From: Peptoniphilaceae bacterium AM52-5BH | GTDB lineage: Bacteria > Bacillota > Clostridia > Tissierellales > Peptoniphilaceae | DNA: 64,000 nucleotides | NCBI GenBank assembly: GCA_027669155.1 | Contig: JAQEDR010000005.1 | Coordinates: forward strand, 39,451 to 103,450 | Direction: 5' to 3' | In this document: in pieces, positions 15,342 through 23,825 of the stretch | How positions within the stretch are numbered: the stretch's first letter is position 1 | Layout: the number at the start of each line of letters is the position of its first letter | Program-made: the position numbers and the translations under genes | Notes under the pieces: generated by a model | Told to the model about the DNA's origin: nothing | Seen by the model: only the letters and a program-made list of their open reading frames with translations | The model's database searches: none

Positions 15342-16517
15342 ATGACTTTCAATGCGATAATCTTAGGAACAGATCATAACAGCTACTCTGTGGCAAGGAG
15401 CTTTTACGAAGCCTTCGGCAAAAAGCCTATTGTCATAGGAGCGGCTGTCCTCGTTCCTTTTTATAAATCAAAGATTGCTGATGTCTACACAACCAAGGGA
15501 TTTTCATCAGACGACGAGCTTTTTTCAAATTTTATCAATGAAGTCATAGAAAAAAGAGAAGAAGAGGACTTTGTATTTTTTGCTCCGACAGAAAGATACA
15601 TAGATACTCTTTTAAGAAATGAGAAGAACTTTAACTTTTCTTACCACATCCCTTACCCAGACCTCGAGTGGGCAGAGAAGCTATTAAAGAAATCAGAGTT
15701 TTACTCCTACTTAGAAAAAATCGACCTTCCTTATCCTAAGACCTTCATTGCCAATAAGGATAATATAGATGAGCTTGATTTTGATGGGGAGATTTTCCTA
15801 AAGGCCGATGACTACGACGCCCTTCTTGATTCATCATGTGAAAACATCCAAAAGGGCTACCATGTAAGAAATAAGGACGAGGCCAAGGATGTCCTAAGAA
15901 AAGTCTACGATAGTGACTTTAGGGGAGATTTTATCTGCCAACAATTCATAAATGGAGGCCAGGGAAGTGAGTATTCCCTAAACGGCTACAGGGCAAGTGA
16001 TGGAAAGATTTCCTTTGTTCTTGCTAGAAACCTCCTATCAGACCTAAGGCCAATGTGGGTAGGAAACCACCTAGTCCAAGTAGACCATGATGAGGATATC
16101 ATGTATGATTTGGCAGAAAAAATCGTGACCTCTCTTGACTACCACGGATTATTCAACCTAGATTTCAAGAAAGATTCAAAAACTGGCGAGATTTTCGTCC
16201 TAGAGATGAATATAAGACAAGGTAGGACCTTCTATTATTCAACCCTAGCTGGAGTAAATCTAATAGAGCTTGCCATCAATGATTTGATTTTTGGAAAAAC
16301 TGAGGCGAAGAAAACACAAAAGCCTTTCAGACTTCAAGCAATTTCTTCTAAAAAAGCCTATGAAAATGTGGAAAAAGAGCTCAAAGAGGAGTTTAATAAG
16401 AAAGGTCGAGAAGAAAACTCGGCAATTCACGTCATAAGCGATTATGATGATAATATGCTTAGAAAATTAAAAGTAAATGAGTCTATAAAAAGACAAGAAA
16501 AAGAATTATTTGACTAA
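15342..16517 (+). CDS. ATP-grasp carboxylate-amine ligase (possible peptidoglycan cross-bridge ligase)
   Basis: A 391-aa ATP-grasp protein. The N-terminal preATP-grasp domain (1-110) begins FNAIILGTDHNSYSVARSF. The ATP-grasp core follows, with IFLKADDYDALL as the lysine-containing nucleotide segment and FVLEMNIRQGR as the metal-binding E-x-N motif near residue 290. It resembles D-aspartate ligases such as Enterococcus Aslfm, which add a D-amino acid to the peptidoglycan stem lysine. Anaerococcus walls are reported to have Lys-D-Glu bridges, so a D-Glu ligase is plausible. The start lies 1 nt after thrS with no clear separate RBS, suggesting translational coupling. Ligase chemistry is well supported; substrate is inference. 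Confidence 0.75.
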   Translation: MTFNAIILGTDHNSYSVARSFYEAFGKKPIVIGAAVLVPFYKSKIADVYTTKGFSSDDELFSNFINEVIEKREEEDFVFFAPTERYIDTLLRNEKNFNFSYHIPYPDLEWAEKLLKKSEFYSYLEKIDLPYPKTFIANKDNIDELDFDGEIFLKADDYDALLDSSCENIQKGYHVRNKDEAKDVLRKVYDSDFRGDFICQQFINGGQGSEYSLNGYRASDGKISFVLARNLLSDLRPMWVGNHLVQVDHDEDIMYDLAEKIVTSLDYHGLFNLDFKKDSKTGEIFVLEMNIRQGRTFYYSTLAGVNLIELAINDLIFGKTEAKKTQKPFRLQAISSKKAYENVEKELKEEFNKKGREENSAIHVISDYDDNMLRKLKVNESIKRQEKELFD

Positions 16518-16518
16518 G

Positions 16519-16552
16519 AAGATATCGGTTTATCCGGTATCTCTTATATTGC
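16519..16552 (+). terminator. Weak terminator-like hairpin after the ATP-grasp gene
   Basis: GATATCGG-tttat-CCGGTATC forms an 8-bp stem with one wobble, followed by TCTTATATT. The T-run is poor, so partial read-through into the MATE gene is possible. Confidence 0.45.
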
Positions 16553-16588
16553 CAAAAATTTTATTAAGAAAATAAGGAAGGAGATTAT

Positions 16589-17950
16589 ATGGAAAAAACC
16601 GTAAACAAGAAAGAAAATATTATGGGAACCATGCCTGTCGGAAGTCTTCTTGTAAAGATGAGCATACCTATGGTAATTTCTATGCTTGTCCAATCAATCT
16701 ACAATGTAGTGGATTCGATATTTGTTGCAAGAATTTCGGAAGAGGCTCTTACGGCAGTATCCCTAGCTTTCCCGGTACAAAACATCATGCTTGCCTTTGC
16801 TATAGGAATATCCGTTGGAGCAAGTGCGCTTTTGAGTAGGTATTTGGGTATGGATGATAAGAAAAGAGTAGGTGCTGTCGCCATGCACGGGGTGGTCCTA
16901 TCTGTAGTTGGGGCTATTGCCTTTGCCTTATTCGGTATATTTTTCACTGATTTTTTTGCCAATTCACAAGCAGCAACTCCTGAAATCGTAGCCTATACCA
17001 GGGATTATTTGTGGATTGTTACTATATTTGGCTTTGGTTTATTCTTCCAAGTCCTCTGTGAAAAGCTCCTCCAAGCGACTTCCCTTACCTTTTATACAAT
17101 GATTGTCCAAGTATCAGGAGCCGTGATTAACCTGATTCTAGATCCAATCTTTATCTTTGGCCTATTTGGTTTTCCGAGAATGGAAGTGAAGGGAGCGGCA
17201 CTTGCGACAGTGTTAGGACAAATCGGAGGATCTATTATAGGTCTTATTATAAATAAAACAAAAAACACAGATATAGAAGTAGACTTCAAGCACTTTAGGC
17301 TCCATGGAGATATATTAAAACAAATATTTTGGATAGGACTTCCTTCTATTGTGATGAGTGCCATATCTTCTGTGATTATCTTTATCCTAAATGCAATGCT
17401 TAGAGCCTTTGGCCAATCAGCAATCGCTGCCTATGGGGTAATGTTTAAGCTTCAATCCTTTGCCTTTCTTCCAATAATTGGAATATCAAATGCTATGGTT
17501 TCAATCATCTCCTTTAACTACGGAGCAAGGCATGTGGCAAGGATTCGTAGGTCGATCAAACTTGCCTTAATATCAGGGGTGGTCCTTGTTGGAATTGCTA
17601 CTGTATTTCTGTGGATCTTGCCAAACCAAATCTTTGACCTATTTAATGCGACAGATACCATGAGACAAATCGGAGTCCCTATGATTAGGATAGTCTCCCT
17701 ATCATATATAGTTGCCTCAGTTTCCATAATATCTGTAGGAGTCTTCCAGGCCTTGGGCAATTGGCAATCAGCTATCCTCCAATCCTTCCTAAGACAATTC
17801 TTTATCCTCCTACCGACCTTCTACCTATTTTCCTTAACAGGAAATATAGACCTAGTATGGTGGTCCTTCCTCATATCTGAAGGGCTTAATACAATCATGT
17901 GCGTATATTTCTTGAAAAGAGATATCAAAAACAAAATAGACGTATTATAA
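16589..17950 (+). CDS. MATE family efflux transporter
   Basis: A 453-aa membrane protein with twelve predicted helices and the two-fold MatE repeat: first half starting MGTMPVGSLLVKMSIPMVISMLVQSIYNVVD, second half around residue 235 (LKQIFWIGLPSIVMSAISS). Such proteins export cationic drugs or metabolites using Na+ or H+ gradients. AAGGAAGGAG precedes the start. No regulator is adjacent, and a shared terminator separates it from the convergent gene. Substrate cannot be inferred. Confidence 0.92.
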   Translation: MEKTVNKKENIMGTMPVGSLLVKMSIPMVISMLVQSIYNVVDSIFVARISEEALTAVSLAFPVQNIMLAFAIGISVGASALLSRYLGMDDKKRVGAVAMHGVVLSVVGAIAFALFGIFFTDFFANSQAATPEIVAYTRDYLWIVTIFGFGLFFQVLCEKLLQATSLTFYTMIVQVSGAVINLILDPIFIFGLFGFPRMEVKGAALATVLGQIGGSIIGLIINKTKNTDIEVDFKHFRLHGDILKQIFWIGLPSIVMSAISSVIIFILNAMLRAFGQSAIAAYGVMFKLQSFAFLPIIGISNAMVSIISFNYGARHVARIRRSIKLALISGVVLVGIATVFLWILPNQIFDLFNATDTMRQIGVPMIRIVSLSYIVASVSIISVGVFQALGNWQSAILQSFLRQFFILLPTFYLFSLTGNIDLVWWSFLISEGLNTIMCVYFLKRDIKNKIDVL

Positions 17951-17953
17951 AAA

Positions 17954-17987
17954 GACCAGCTTCTCTTACTCAGAGAGGCTGGTTTTT
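17954..17987. terminator. Bidirectional terminator between convergent genes
   Basis: ACCAGC...GCTGGT with inner TCTCT/AGAGA pairs and flanking A/T runs (T-run 17983-17987). It serves the MATE gene on plus and the convergent membrane-protein gene on minus. Confidence 0.8.
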
Positions 17988-18840
17988 ATATGCCCACCAA
18001 TAAGATATTTATCGGCCTTATTTTTAATCTAAAGAGGACTTGACCTATGAAAAGACTGATGAGGGTAGATAAGAGACTTGTGACAAGAATACTTTCTCCC
18101 AAAACAATCCTTAGACCTATAAATATCGTAGGATAGATATAAATATAGACAAAGATCATAAATTTCTCAAAAGAGGTTTCGCTTGCCTCACCAAAGCCTT
18201 TTAGCATGAGATAGATTATTAGCAAGAAGGATATAAAATATCCGTAGCTTAGCTTATATTTATAGCTAAGGAAGATTTCCAAAGCTAAAATCCCTAGAGA
18301 AAGGATATAGAGGAAGGGATTTATTTTATCCGCCTTTCTAATCCTAAGTCCCATTACAAAGACAGCAAAATATAAGAAAAGGTCCTTAAAATTTGGAAAG
18401 CCTATTAGAATTTTGCTATAATCATAGTAATAGAATAAAGCAAGACTAATGATACCGACTATACTTGTAAAAGTATTGCCGAAAATCCTGTTTATTATAA
18501 ATTCTACCAAGAAAAATATTCCCACAAGGCTAATAAGGTCGTAAAGTCTTCTTAGAATTTGATAGAAGTCGTCTAAGATGGATTTATTTAGGTTTAGATT
18601 AAAACCCTTTATGAGAAAGAAATTAATCAAAAGATGAAAGACTAAAGGCAGAAACAAGAGCCCGACCCTTCCAGTATCCATAAAGGAAATCATATAGGCG
18701 ATATAGGCTATGAGATAGGTATTTACTATCCTATAGATGATTTCTGTATTTAATTTTATTGAAGGAGCTACAATTGGGGTAAAAAAACTAATAATGAGTA
18801 GTATAAGCCCCAAAAGGCTGGCTAAATTTATTTTTTTCAT
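17986..18840 (-). CDS. Multi-pass membrane protein of unknown function
   Basis: A 284-aa protein made almost entirely of hydrophobic segments (about nine helices), beginning MKKINLASLLGLILLIISFFTP. I recognise no catalytic motif. The topology and the DTGRVGLLFLPLVFHLLINF segment vaguely resemble TraX or acyltransferase-3-like proteins, but the match is not good enough to name it. It is divergently oriented to the gene at 18909 and convergent with the MATE gene. The RBS is weak. Confidence 0.75.
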   Translation of the reverse strand: MKKINLASLLGLILLIISFFTPIVAPSIKLNTEIIYRIVNTYLIAYIAYMISFMDTGRVGLLFLPLVFHLLINFFLIKGFNLNLNKSILDDFYQILRRLYDLISLVGIFFLVEFIINRIFGNTFTSIVGIISLALFYYYDYSKILIGFPNFKDLFLYFAVFVMGLRIRKADKINPFLYILSLGILALEIFLSYKYKLSYGYFISFLLIIYLMLKGFGEASETSFEKFMIFVYIYIYPTIFIGLRIVLGESILVTSLLSTLISLFIGQVLFRLKIRPINILLVGI

Positions 18841-18908
18841 ACTTAAATCATATCACAAATAAGAAAAATTACTAATAAAATGATATAATACTCAATATAG
18901 GAGCAGAT

Positions 18909-19523
18909 ATGAATAGACAAAGAAGGCCATCTGTGGATGGTAGAGAATCGAGAAATATAAGAAGAGAAGAATTAAGGCGAAAAAGGCGAATCAAGAAACG
19001 TAGAAGGGAAAGAATCCTCCGTACAGGACTTATCCTTGTAATTCTACTCGCCCTAGTATTTGCAGTAAGAAAGCTTACATCTTCGAACAAGAAAATAGCA
19101 AGCAATATAGAAACTGCTATCAAAAGCTATGATGAGGGATATTTTGACAAAAATATGGATAGGATGGATGTAATTATGGATGCCCTAAAGAAATCCTACT
19201 CCAAGGATGAGAAGGAAGAAAAGGAATTCTATGAGGCAGCCTTTAAGAACTTATCCATATCTTATATAGAAGAAAAGAAGGTAGAAGGCGGGAAAGAATT
19301 AAGCCTTGAGATAGAAAATGTCAACTATATAGATGTCTACAATAGCTTGGAAGCTGGGGCAAGCCACGAGGATTATATTAAGGCCCTGTCAAGGGAAGAT
19401 TATCCTAAAAAGAAGGCCAGAGTTAGTATTTTTGTAAGAAATAAGATGTTTTCAAAGAAGATTTATGAGTCAAGACCCTTTGTAAATGCAATATTGGGAG
19501 GGGCCCTAGACTACGCAAAATAG
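18909..19523 (+). CDS. Basic N-terminus, single-pass membrane protein of unknown function
   Basis: A 204-aa protein with an extremely basic cytoplasmic tail (residues 1-37, mostly Arg and Lys), one transmembrane helix (TGLILVILLALVFAV, about 39-54) and an extracytoplasmic domain of about 145 residues rich in Lys/Glu with alternating helix and strand. GGAG precedes the ATG and a TATAAT-like -10 lies about 30 bp upstream. The CPBP protease gene starts 8 nt later, so the two form an operon. I do not recognise the family. Confidence 0.8.
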   Translation: MNRQRRPSVDGRESRNIRREELRRKRRIKKRRRERILRTGLILVILLALVFAVRKLTSSNKKIASNIETAIKSYDEGYFDKNMDRMDVIMDALKKSYSKDEKEEKEFYEAAFKNLSISYIEEKKVEGGKELSLEIENVNYIDVYNSLEAGASHEDYIKALSREDYPKKKARVSIFVRNKMFSKKIYESRPFVNAILGGALDYAK

Positions 19524-19531
19524 GAGGAGAT

Positions 19532-20437
19532 ATGTTTTACGCAAACGAGTCCATCAAAGAAAGTAAAAGGGTGATGAAGGAAAGAAATCCTCTGATATTT
19601 ACCCTTCTTCTCTTTTCTGTAATGATTTTGGCTATATCTTTTTCTCATATCCTAATTAGATTGGTATCTGATATTATGGGAAATGGTGATTTTCTAATAA
19701 TAAAGTTAGGGAGAAACCCTGAGTATTCGATGATTTTTAATCTTTGGTCTACTTTATTGGTGAGCCTTATCGTGTATTTATTTGTGAAATATTACCAAAA
19801 GCGAAATCCAGCTTCGCTTGGACTTGTAGATAAGAGGAAGGGAAAATCTTATCTCTTAGGTCTTCTAATAGGAAGTGGGATGCTTGGGATATCTTTCCTT
19901 CTTTCCTATCTATTATCTGGATTTAAAATTCGACTAAATATCCAAAATGTAGACCTTAAGATTTTTATTTTATTTGTAATAGGCTGGATCTTCCAAGGTT
20001 TTGAAGAAGAATTTATCACAAGGTCTGTGCTAATGAATTATCTAGGAGCTCTTAAAAATCCTAGAACTGGTATTATCGCCAATAGTTTGATCTTTGCGAT
20101 CCTTCATTTGGGTAACTCTTACTTTAATCTCATAGCCTTTTTCAATATATTTTTGATGGGCCTAGTATTTTCTATGCTTTTTTATATAAGAGATAGTATC
20201 TATATTTCGGCCGCCGCCCACAGCGTGTGGAATTTCCTCCAAGGAAACTTTTTTGGAATCAATGTAAGCGGGATAATTACAAGCAAAAACACGATTTTTT
20301 TAAGCGAATCTGTGGGAAATAAACTCATAAGTGGGGGAGGGTTTGGCATAGAAGCAAGCCTTGTAGTTACAATTGTTGAGATACTTGCCTTGTATTTACT
20401 ATATAAGAAGGCGAGAAAAATTGATTTGATAAGATAG
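19532..20437 (+). CDS. CPBP-family intramembrane metalloprotease
   Basis: A 301-aa membrane protein with the CPBP/Abi signature: EEFITRS (the EExxxR motif, about residue 163), FAILHLGN (second motif with catalytic His) and AAHSVWN (third motif, HxxxN). These form a glutamate/histidine protease site within the membrane. Family members include type II CAAX-like proteases and bacteriocin-immunity proteins; nothing nearby suggests a bacteriocin. AGGAGG precedes the ATG, and it is coupled to the upstream basic membrane protein. Confidence 0.9.
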   Translation: MFYANESIKESKRVMKERNPLIFTLLLFSVMILAISFSHILIRLVSDIMGNGDFLIIKLGRNPEYSMIFNLWSTLLVSLIVYLFVKYYQKRNPASLGLVDKRKGKSYLLGLLIGSGMLGISFLLSYLLSGFKIRLNIQNVDLKIFILFVIGWIFQGFEEEFITRSVLMNYLGALKNPRTGIIANSLIFAILHLGNSYFNLIAFFNIFLMGLVFSMLFYIRDSIYISAAAHSVWNFLQGNFFGINVSGIITSKNTIFLSESVGNKLISGGGFGIEASLVVTIVEILALYLLYKKARKIDLIR

Positions 20438-20440
20438 AAA

Positions 20441-20467
20441 AACCAGGGTCTATGCCCTGGCCTTTTA
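20441..20467. terminator. Terminator between CPBP gene and pgi
   Basis: CCAGGG-tctatg-CCCTGG stem with an A-run before and CCTTTT after. It is suited to both converging transcripts. Confidence 0.75.
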
Positions 20468-20477
20468 AATTCTAGTT

Positions 20478-21758
20478 TTATTTATTTTCGTATCCTGGTT
20501 TTCCAAGAAGTTTGAACATTTGTGCCTTGTATTCTTCAACTCCTGGTTGGTTGAATGGATTTACTCCTAGCATGTAGCCTGAAACTCCTACAGCTATTTC
20601 GAAGAAGTAGAAGAGTTTTGCGATTTCTTTTTCATTAACTTCATCCATTTCAATTCTGATATTTGGAACATCTCCCTTAACGTGGGCGATTGTTGTTCCT
20701 TCCATGGCTTGTTTGTTTACAAAGCTCATTGTCTTACCAGCGAGATAGTTTAATCCGTCAAGATTGTCTTTATCTTCCTTGATTGTAAGGTCGCTTACAG
20801 GATTTTTAACTTCTATTACAGTTTCGAATAAGTTTCTCTTACCATCTTGGATCATTTGTCCAACTGAGTGAAGGTCTGTTGTGTTGTTAACAGATACTGG
20901 GAAGATTCCTTTACCGTCTTTTCCTTCACTTTCTGCGAAAAGTTGCTTCCACCATTCAGCTATATATTTAAGTTTTGCTTCGTAGTTTACAAGAACTTCT
21001 AGGTCCTTGCTGTCTTCGTGGAGCATATTTCTAATAGCTGCGTACTTTATAGCAGGATTGTCGAAGGATTTTTCTGTATATAAGTCCTTGCCCTCAGCGA
21101 AACCTTCCATAAATTTATCTATATCGATGCCACATGCAGCAAGTGGTAGGAGACCTACAGCAGATATTACAGAAAATCTTCCGCCTATGTCATCAGGAAC
21201 TACAAATGTTTCATAACCTTCTGTATCAGCAAGCTCTTTTAAGGCTCCCTTTTTGCTGTCAGTTGTTGCAAATATTCTCTTTCTTGCTTCTTCCTTGCCG
21301 TATTTTTCCTCGATTGCTTCTCTTAAGAATCTAAAAGCAATAGCAGGCTCTGTTGTTGTACCTGATTTTGAGATTACATTTAGGCAGTAATCCTTATCCT
21401 TTAAGTAGGCTAGAAGTTCATTTAAATATTGGCCTGAGATTTGATTTCCAGCATAGATTAGCTTAACTTTTCTATCAGATCCGAAATAAGAATCACAAGC
21501 GACATCTACTGCCTTGATTCCAAGATAAGATCCACCGATACCAATAGATACCAAGATATCAGAGTTTTCTCTAATTCTTTCAGCAGCCTTCTTGATTCTT
21601 TCGAATTCTTCCTTGTCGTAATCGACTGGTCTATCAATCCAGCCCAAGAAGTCATTGCCCTCGCCAGTTTTTTCCATAAGAGTGTCGAAGGCGGTCATGG
21701 CTTTTTCTTCATAGCTATTAATCTTTTCTAAGTTTACATTATTAAAGTCTAATTTCAT
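20478..21758 (-). CDS. pgi: Glucose-6-phosphate isomerase
   Basis: A 426-aa phosphoglucose isomerase of the shorter bacterial type. It has VSIGIGGSYLGIKAVD (sugar-phosphate binding), the GGRFSVISAVGLLP motif and conserved segments around the catalytic Glu and His. It interconverts glucose-6-P and fructose-6-P. AGGAGGAG lies before the ATG, and a TATAAT (21784-21789) serves as -10. It is monocistronic. Confidence 0.96.
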   Translation of the reverse strand: MKLDFNNVNLEKINSYEEKAMTAFDTLMEKTGEGNDFLGWIDRPVDYDKEEFERIKKAAERIRENSDILVSIGIGGSYLGIKAVDVACDSYFGSDRKVKLIYAGNQISGQYLNELLAYLKDKDYCLNVISKSGTTTEPAIAFRFLREAIEEKYGKEEARKRIFATTDSKKGALKELADTEGYETFVVPDDIGGRFSVISAVGLLPLAACGIDIDKFMEGFAEGKDLYTEKSFDNPAIKYAAIRNMLHEDSKDLEVLVNYEAKLKYIAEWWKQLFAESEGKDGKGIFPVSVNNTTDLHSVGQMIQDGKRNLFETVIEVKNPVSDLTIKEDKDNLDGLNYLAGKTMSFVNKQAMEGTTIAHVKGDVPNIRIEMDEVNEKEIAKLFYFFEIAVGVSGYMLGVNPFNQPGVEEYKAQMFKLLGKPGYENK

Positions 21759-21952
21759 ATTCTCCTCCTGTCTTTCTATGAGTATTATACCCGATAATGC
21801 TATTTTCCATTAGCAAATAATTATGCATTGCTAAAAAAATATCTAAATAGTAAGTATAAAAAAGATAAAGTTTTCCTCAGAAGTAGTTATGAATATGAGA
21901 TTTATAAAAGATGGCTTAAATAAGGGGAAAAATAAGGATTAATTATGTAGTT

Positions 21953-21971
21953 GATAATGATTATGTATATC
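21953..21971. promoter_or_regulatory. Fur/PerR-like box upstream of rubrerythrin
   Basis: GATAATGATTATGTATATC matches the 19-bp Fur-family consensus at about 15 positions. It lies 34 bp upstream of the rubrerythrin -35. PerR is known to repress rubrerythrin genes in clostridia, so peroxide control is plausible. The rest of 21790-22004 is AT-rich with no gene. Confidence 0.4.
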
Positions 21972-22004
21972 ATATTTAGAATGAGAAAAACTTTAGAATG
22001 ATTC

Positions 22005-22033
22005 TTGACAAGTGGAAAAATAAAGATTATAAT
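22005..22033 (+). promoter_or_regulatory. Consensus promoter of rubrerythrin
   Basis: TTGACA (22005-22010), 17-bp spacer, TATAAT (22028-22033). The expected start near 22040 makes the upstream ATG at 22045 almost leaderless and supports the ATG at 22075. Confidence 0.85.
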
Positions 22034-22074
22034 ATGAATAGAAGTTGAAGAGAAAAACAAAAAGGAGATTACAT

Positions 22075-22665
22075 ATGACATTAAAAGGAACAAAAACAGC
22101 ATCTAACCTTATCACATCATTTGCAGGTGAAAGCCAAGCAACAATGAGATATAGATATGCAGCTAAAGTAGCTGACAAAGAAGGTTACAAACAAATATCT
22201 GCTATATTTGAAGAAACAGCAAGAAACGAAGTAGAACACGCAGCAAGATTCTACAAATTCCTAAAAGAAGAATTCAAACTTGACGCAATCGAACTTAATC
22301 CAGAATACACAGCATTCCCAGTAGTATTCCACGATACACTAACAAACCTACAAGGTGCAATCGACGGAGAAAACGAAGAATGTGAACACATGTATCCATC
22401 ATTCGCAGACGTTGCAGAAGAAGAAGGATTCGACGAAATCGCAAGAGCATTCAGAAATGTTGCTAAAGCTGAAGGAGCTCACAGAGATAGATATCAAAAA
22501 CTACACGACAATGTAGAAAACGGAAAAGTATTCGAAAAAGACGAAAAAGTCATCTGGAAATGCGGTAACTGCGGATTCCTTTATGAAGGAAAAGTAGCAC
22601 CAAAGATTTGTCCAGCATGTGCACACAAACAAGAATGGTTCGAAATCGCAAGCTTCAACTATTAA
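22075..22665 (+). CDS. rbr: Rubrerythrin
   Basis: A 196-aa peroxide-reducing protein: an N-terminal ferritin-like diiron domain (FAGESQATMRYRYAAKVA and FEETARNEVEHAARFYKFL carry Glu/His iron ligands; a second pair lies in VAKAEGAHRDRYQK) and a C-terminal rubredoxin-like domain with CGNC and CPAC clusters. It removes H2O2 in anaerobes using electrons from rubredoxin or ferredoxin. The RBS AAGGAG decides the start. Codon choice is strongly biased, consistent with high expression from the consensus promoter. Confidence 0.97.
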   Translation: MTLKGTKTASNLITSFAGESQATMRYRYAAKVADKEGYKQISAIFEETARNEVEHAARFYKFLKEEFKLDAIELNPEYTAFPVVFHDTLTNLQGAIDGENEECEHMYPSFADVAEEEGFDEIARAFRNVAKAEGAHRDRYQKLHDNVENGKVFEKDEKVIWKCGNCGFLYEGKVAPKICPACAHKQEWFEIASFNY

Positions 22666-22678
22666 TAACATATCAAAG

Positions 22679-22704
22679 CCAGGGGCCAAGCTCCTGGTTT
22701 TTTT
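22679..22704 (+). terminator. Rubrerythrin terminator
   Basis: CCAGGGGC-caa-GCTCCTGG followed by seven T. Confidence 0.9.
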
Positions 22705-22781
22705 CTGTCTAAAATAGCGACTTATGCTAAGAAAATGTATAATTTAAGAAAGCAGAAGATATTAGAAGATAAGGAGAAAAA

Positions 22782-23504
22782 ATGAAAGTTATAGTATGCA
22801 AAGATTATGATGATATGAGCAAAAAAGCTGCTGACCTTGTTATAAACAACATCAAGGAAAAGCCACAAATAAAACTAGGACTTGCGACAGGGTCTTCACC
22901 AATAGGACTTTACAAAAACCTAATTAAGGCGAATGACGAGGGTGAAATTAGTTTCAGATATGCCAAATCAGTAAATCTAGACGAGTATATTGGAATTGAT
23001 CCAGAAAATGAACAATCCTATAATTACTTCATGAGAAAGAATTTCTTTGACCATGTATCTTTCAACAAGGGAGCAAATATAATCCCAAAGGCAAGTGAGG
23101 TAGATGAAAAATACGCTAAAGAATACGACAAAATCCTAGATGACTTTGGCCAAAGAGATATACAAATCTTAGGAATTGGAGAAAATGGCCACATAGCCTT
23201 CAATGAACCAGCGGATAAGCTAAGCAAGAGAACATCTATTATAAAGCTTACAGATTCCACAATCGAAGCAAACTCTAGATTTTTTGAAAACGAAGCTGAC
23301 GTTCCAAGATACGCTATATCAATGGGAATGGCAGATATATTTAACGCCAAGACCATAATCCTTCTTGCAAATGGCAAGAAAAAACACGAAGCAGTTAAAA
23401 GACTTTTAGAAGATGAGAAGATATCAACAGATCTTCCAGCAAGTTTCCTATCTCTTCATCCAAATGTTTATATCTATGTAGATGAGGAAGCTTACAGGGG
23501 TTAA
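22782..23504 (+). CDS. nagB: Glucosamine-6-phosphate deaminase
   Basis: A 240-aa NagB with GLATGSSPIGLYKNL (phosphate loop), VNLDEYIG (catalytic Asp region) and GENGHIAFNEPA (GxxGHIAFNEP signature). It converts glucosamine-6-P to fructose-6-P and ammonia. It is monocistronic, with AAGGAG before the start and its own terminator. It could process HexNAc released by the lacto/galacto-N-biose phosphorylase after kinase and deacetylase steps; no nagA is in the window. Confidence 0.95.
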   Translation: MKVIVCKDYDDMSKKAADLVINNIKEKPQIKLGLATGSSPIGLYKNLIKANDEGEISFRYAKSVNLDEYIGIDPENEQSYNYFMRKNFFDHVSFNKGANIIPKASEVDEKYAKEYDKILDDFGQRDIQILGIGENGHIAFNEPADKLSKRTSIIKLTDSTIEANSRFFENEADVPRYAISMGMADIFNAKTIILLANGKKKHEAVKRLLEDEKISTDLPASFLSLHPNVYIYVDEEAYRG

Positions 23505-23514
23505 AAATAATGGG

Positions 23515-23539
23515 CCAGGGCTATCGCTCTGGTTTTTTT
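23515..23539 (+). terminator. nagB terminator
   Basis: CCAGGGC-tatc-GCTCTGG stem followed by seven T. Confidence 0.88.
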
Positions 23540-23549
23540 ATGCCATCTA

Positions 23550-23598
23550 TTGACAAATATACTTGTCAAAGATATAATAATGACAATAATAGTTGTCA
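23550..23598 (+). promoter_or_regulatory. Promoter with two TGACAA-N6-TTGTCA operators
   Basis: TTGACA (23550-23555), 17-bp spacer and TATAAT (23573-23578). Two dyads of identical design, TGACAA-N6-TTGTCA, lie at 23551-23568 (over the -35 and spacer) and 23581-23598 (over the start site), exactly 30 bp apart. The downstream XRE regulator most likely binds both and represses its own operon. Confidence 0.8.
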
Positions 23599-23615
23599 AG
23601 AGAAAGGAGGCTCTA

Positions 23616-23825
23616 TTGAAACTAGTTAATAATCTTTCTAGTTTGAGGAAGGAAAAAGGAATGAATCAGACAGAGCTTGGCGAGAAGGTTGGGGTTTCTA
23701 GACAGACTATCTCCCTAATAGAAAGGGGAGATTATAATCCGTCTGTTGTGGTTGCCCTAAGCCTTGCCAGGGTGTTTGAAGTAAATGTCGAGGATATATT
23801 TAGCTTGGAGGAAGAATATGAATAA
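23616..23825 (+). CDS. XRE-family transcriptional regulator
   Basis: A 69-aa Cro/CI-type helix-turn-helix protein (LRKEKGMNQTELGEKVGVSRQTISLIERGDYNPSV). The start is TTG at 23616, 5 nt after AAGGAGG; an upstream in-frame ATG at 23550 would fall inside the promoter. It has no extra sensor domain. It overlaps the DUF3169 gene by 8 nt. Small HTH proteins of this type are commonly paired with DUF3169-like membrane proteins. It probably binds the duplicated dyads upstream. Confidence 0.92.
   Translation: MKLVNNLSSLRKEKGMNQTELGEKVGVSRQTISLIERGDYNPSVVVALSLARVFEVNVEDIFSLEEEYE

Noticed and set aside
22045-22074. Upstream ATG for rubrerythrin
   Set aside because: It lies only about 5 nt after the predicted transcription start; AAGGAG and the normal rubrerythrin N-terminus favour 22075.
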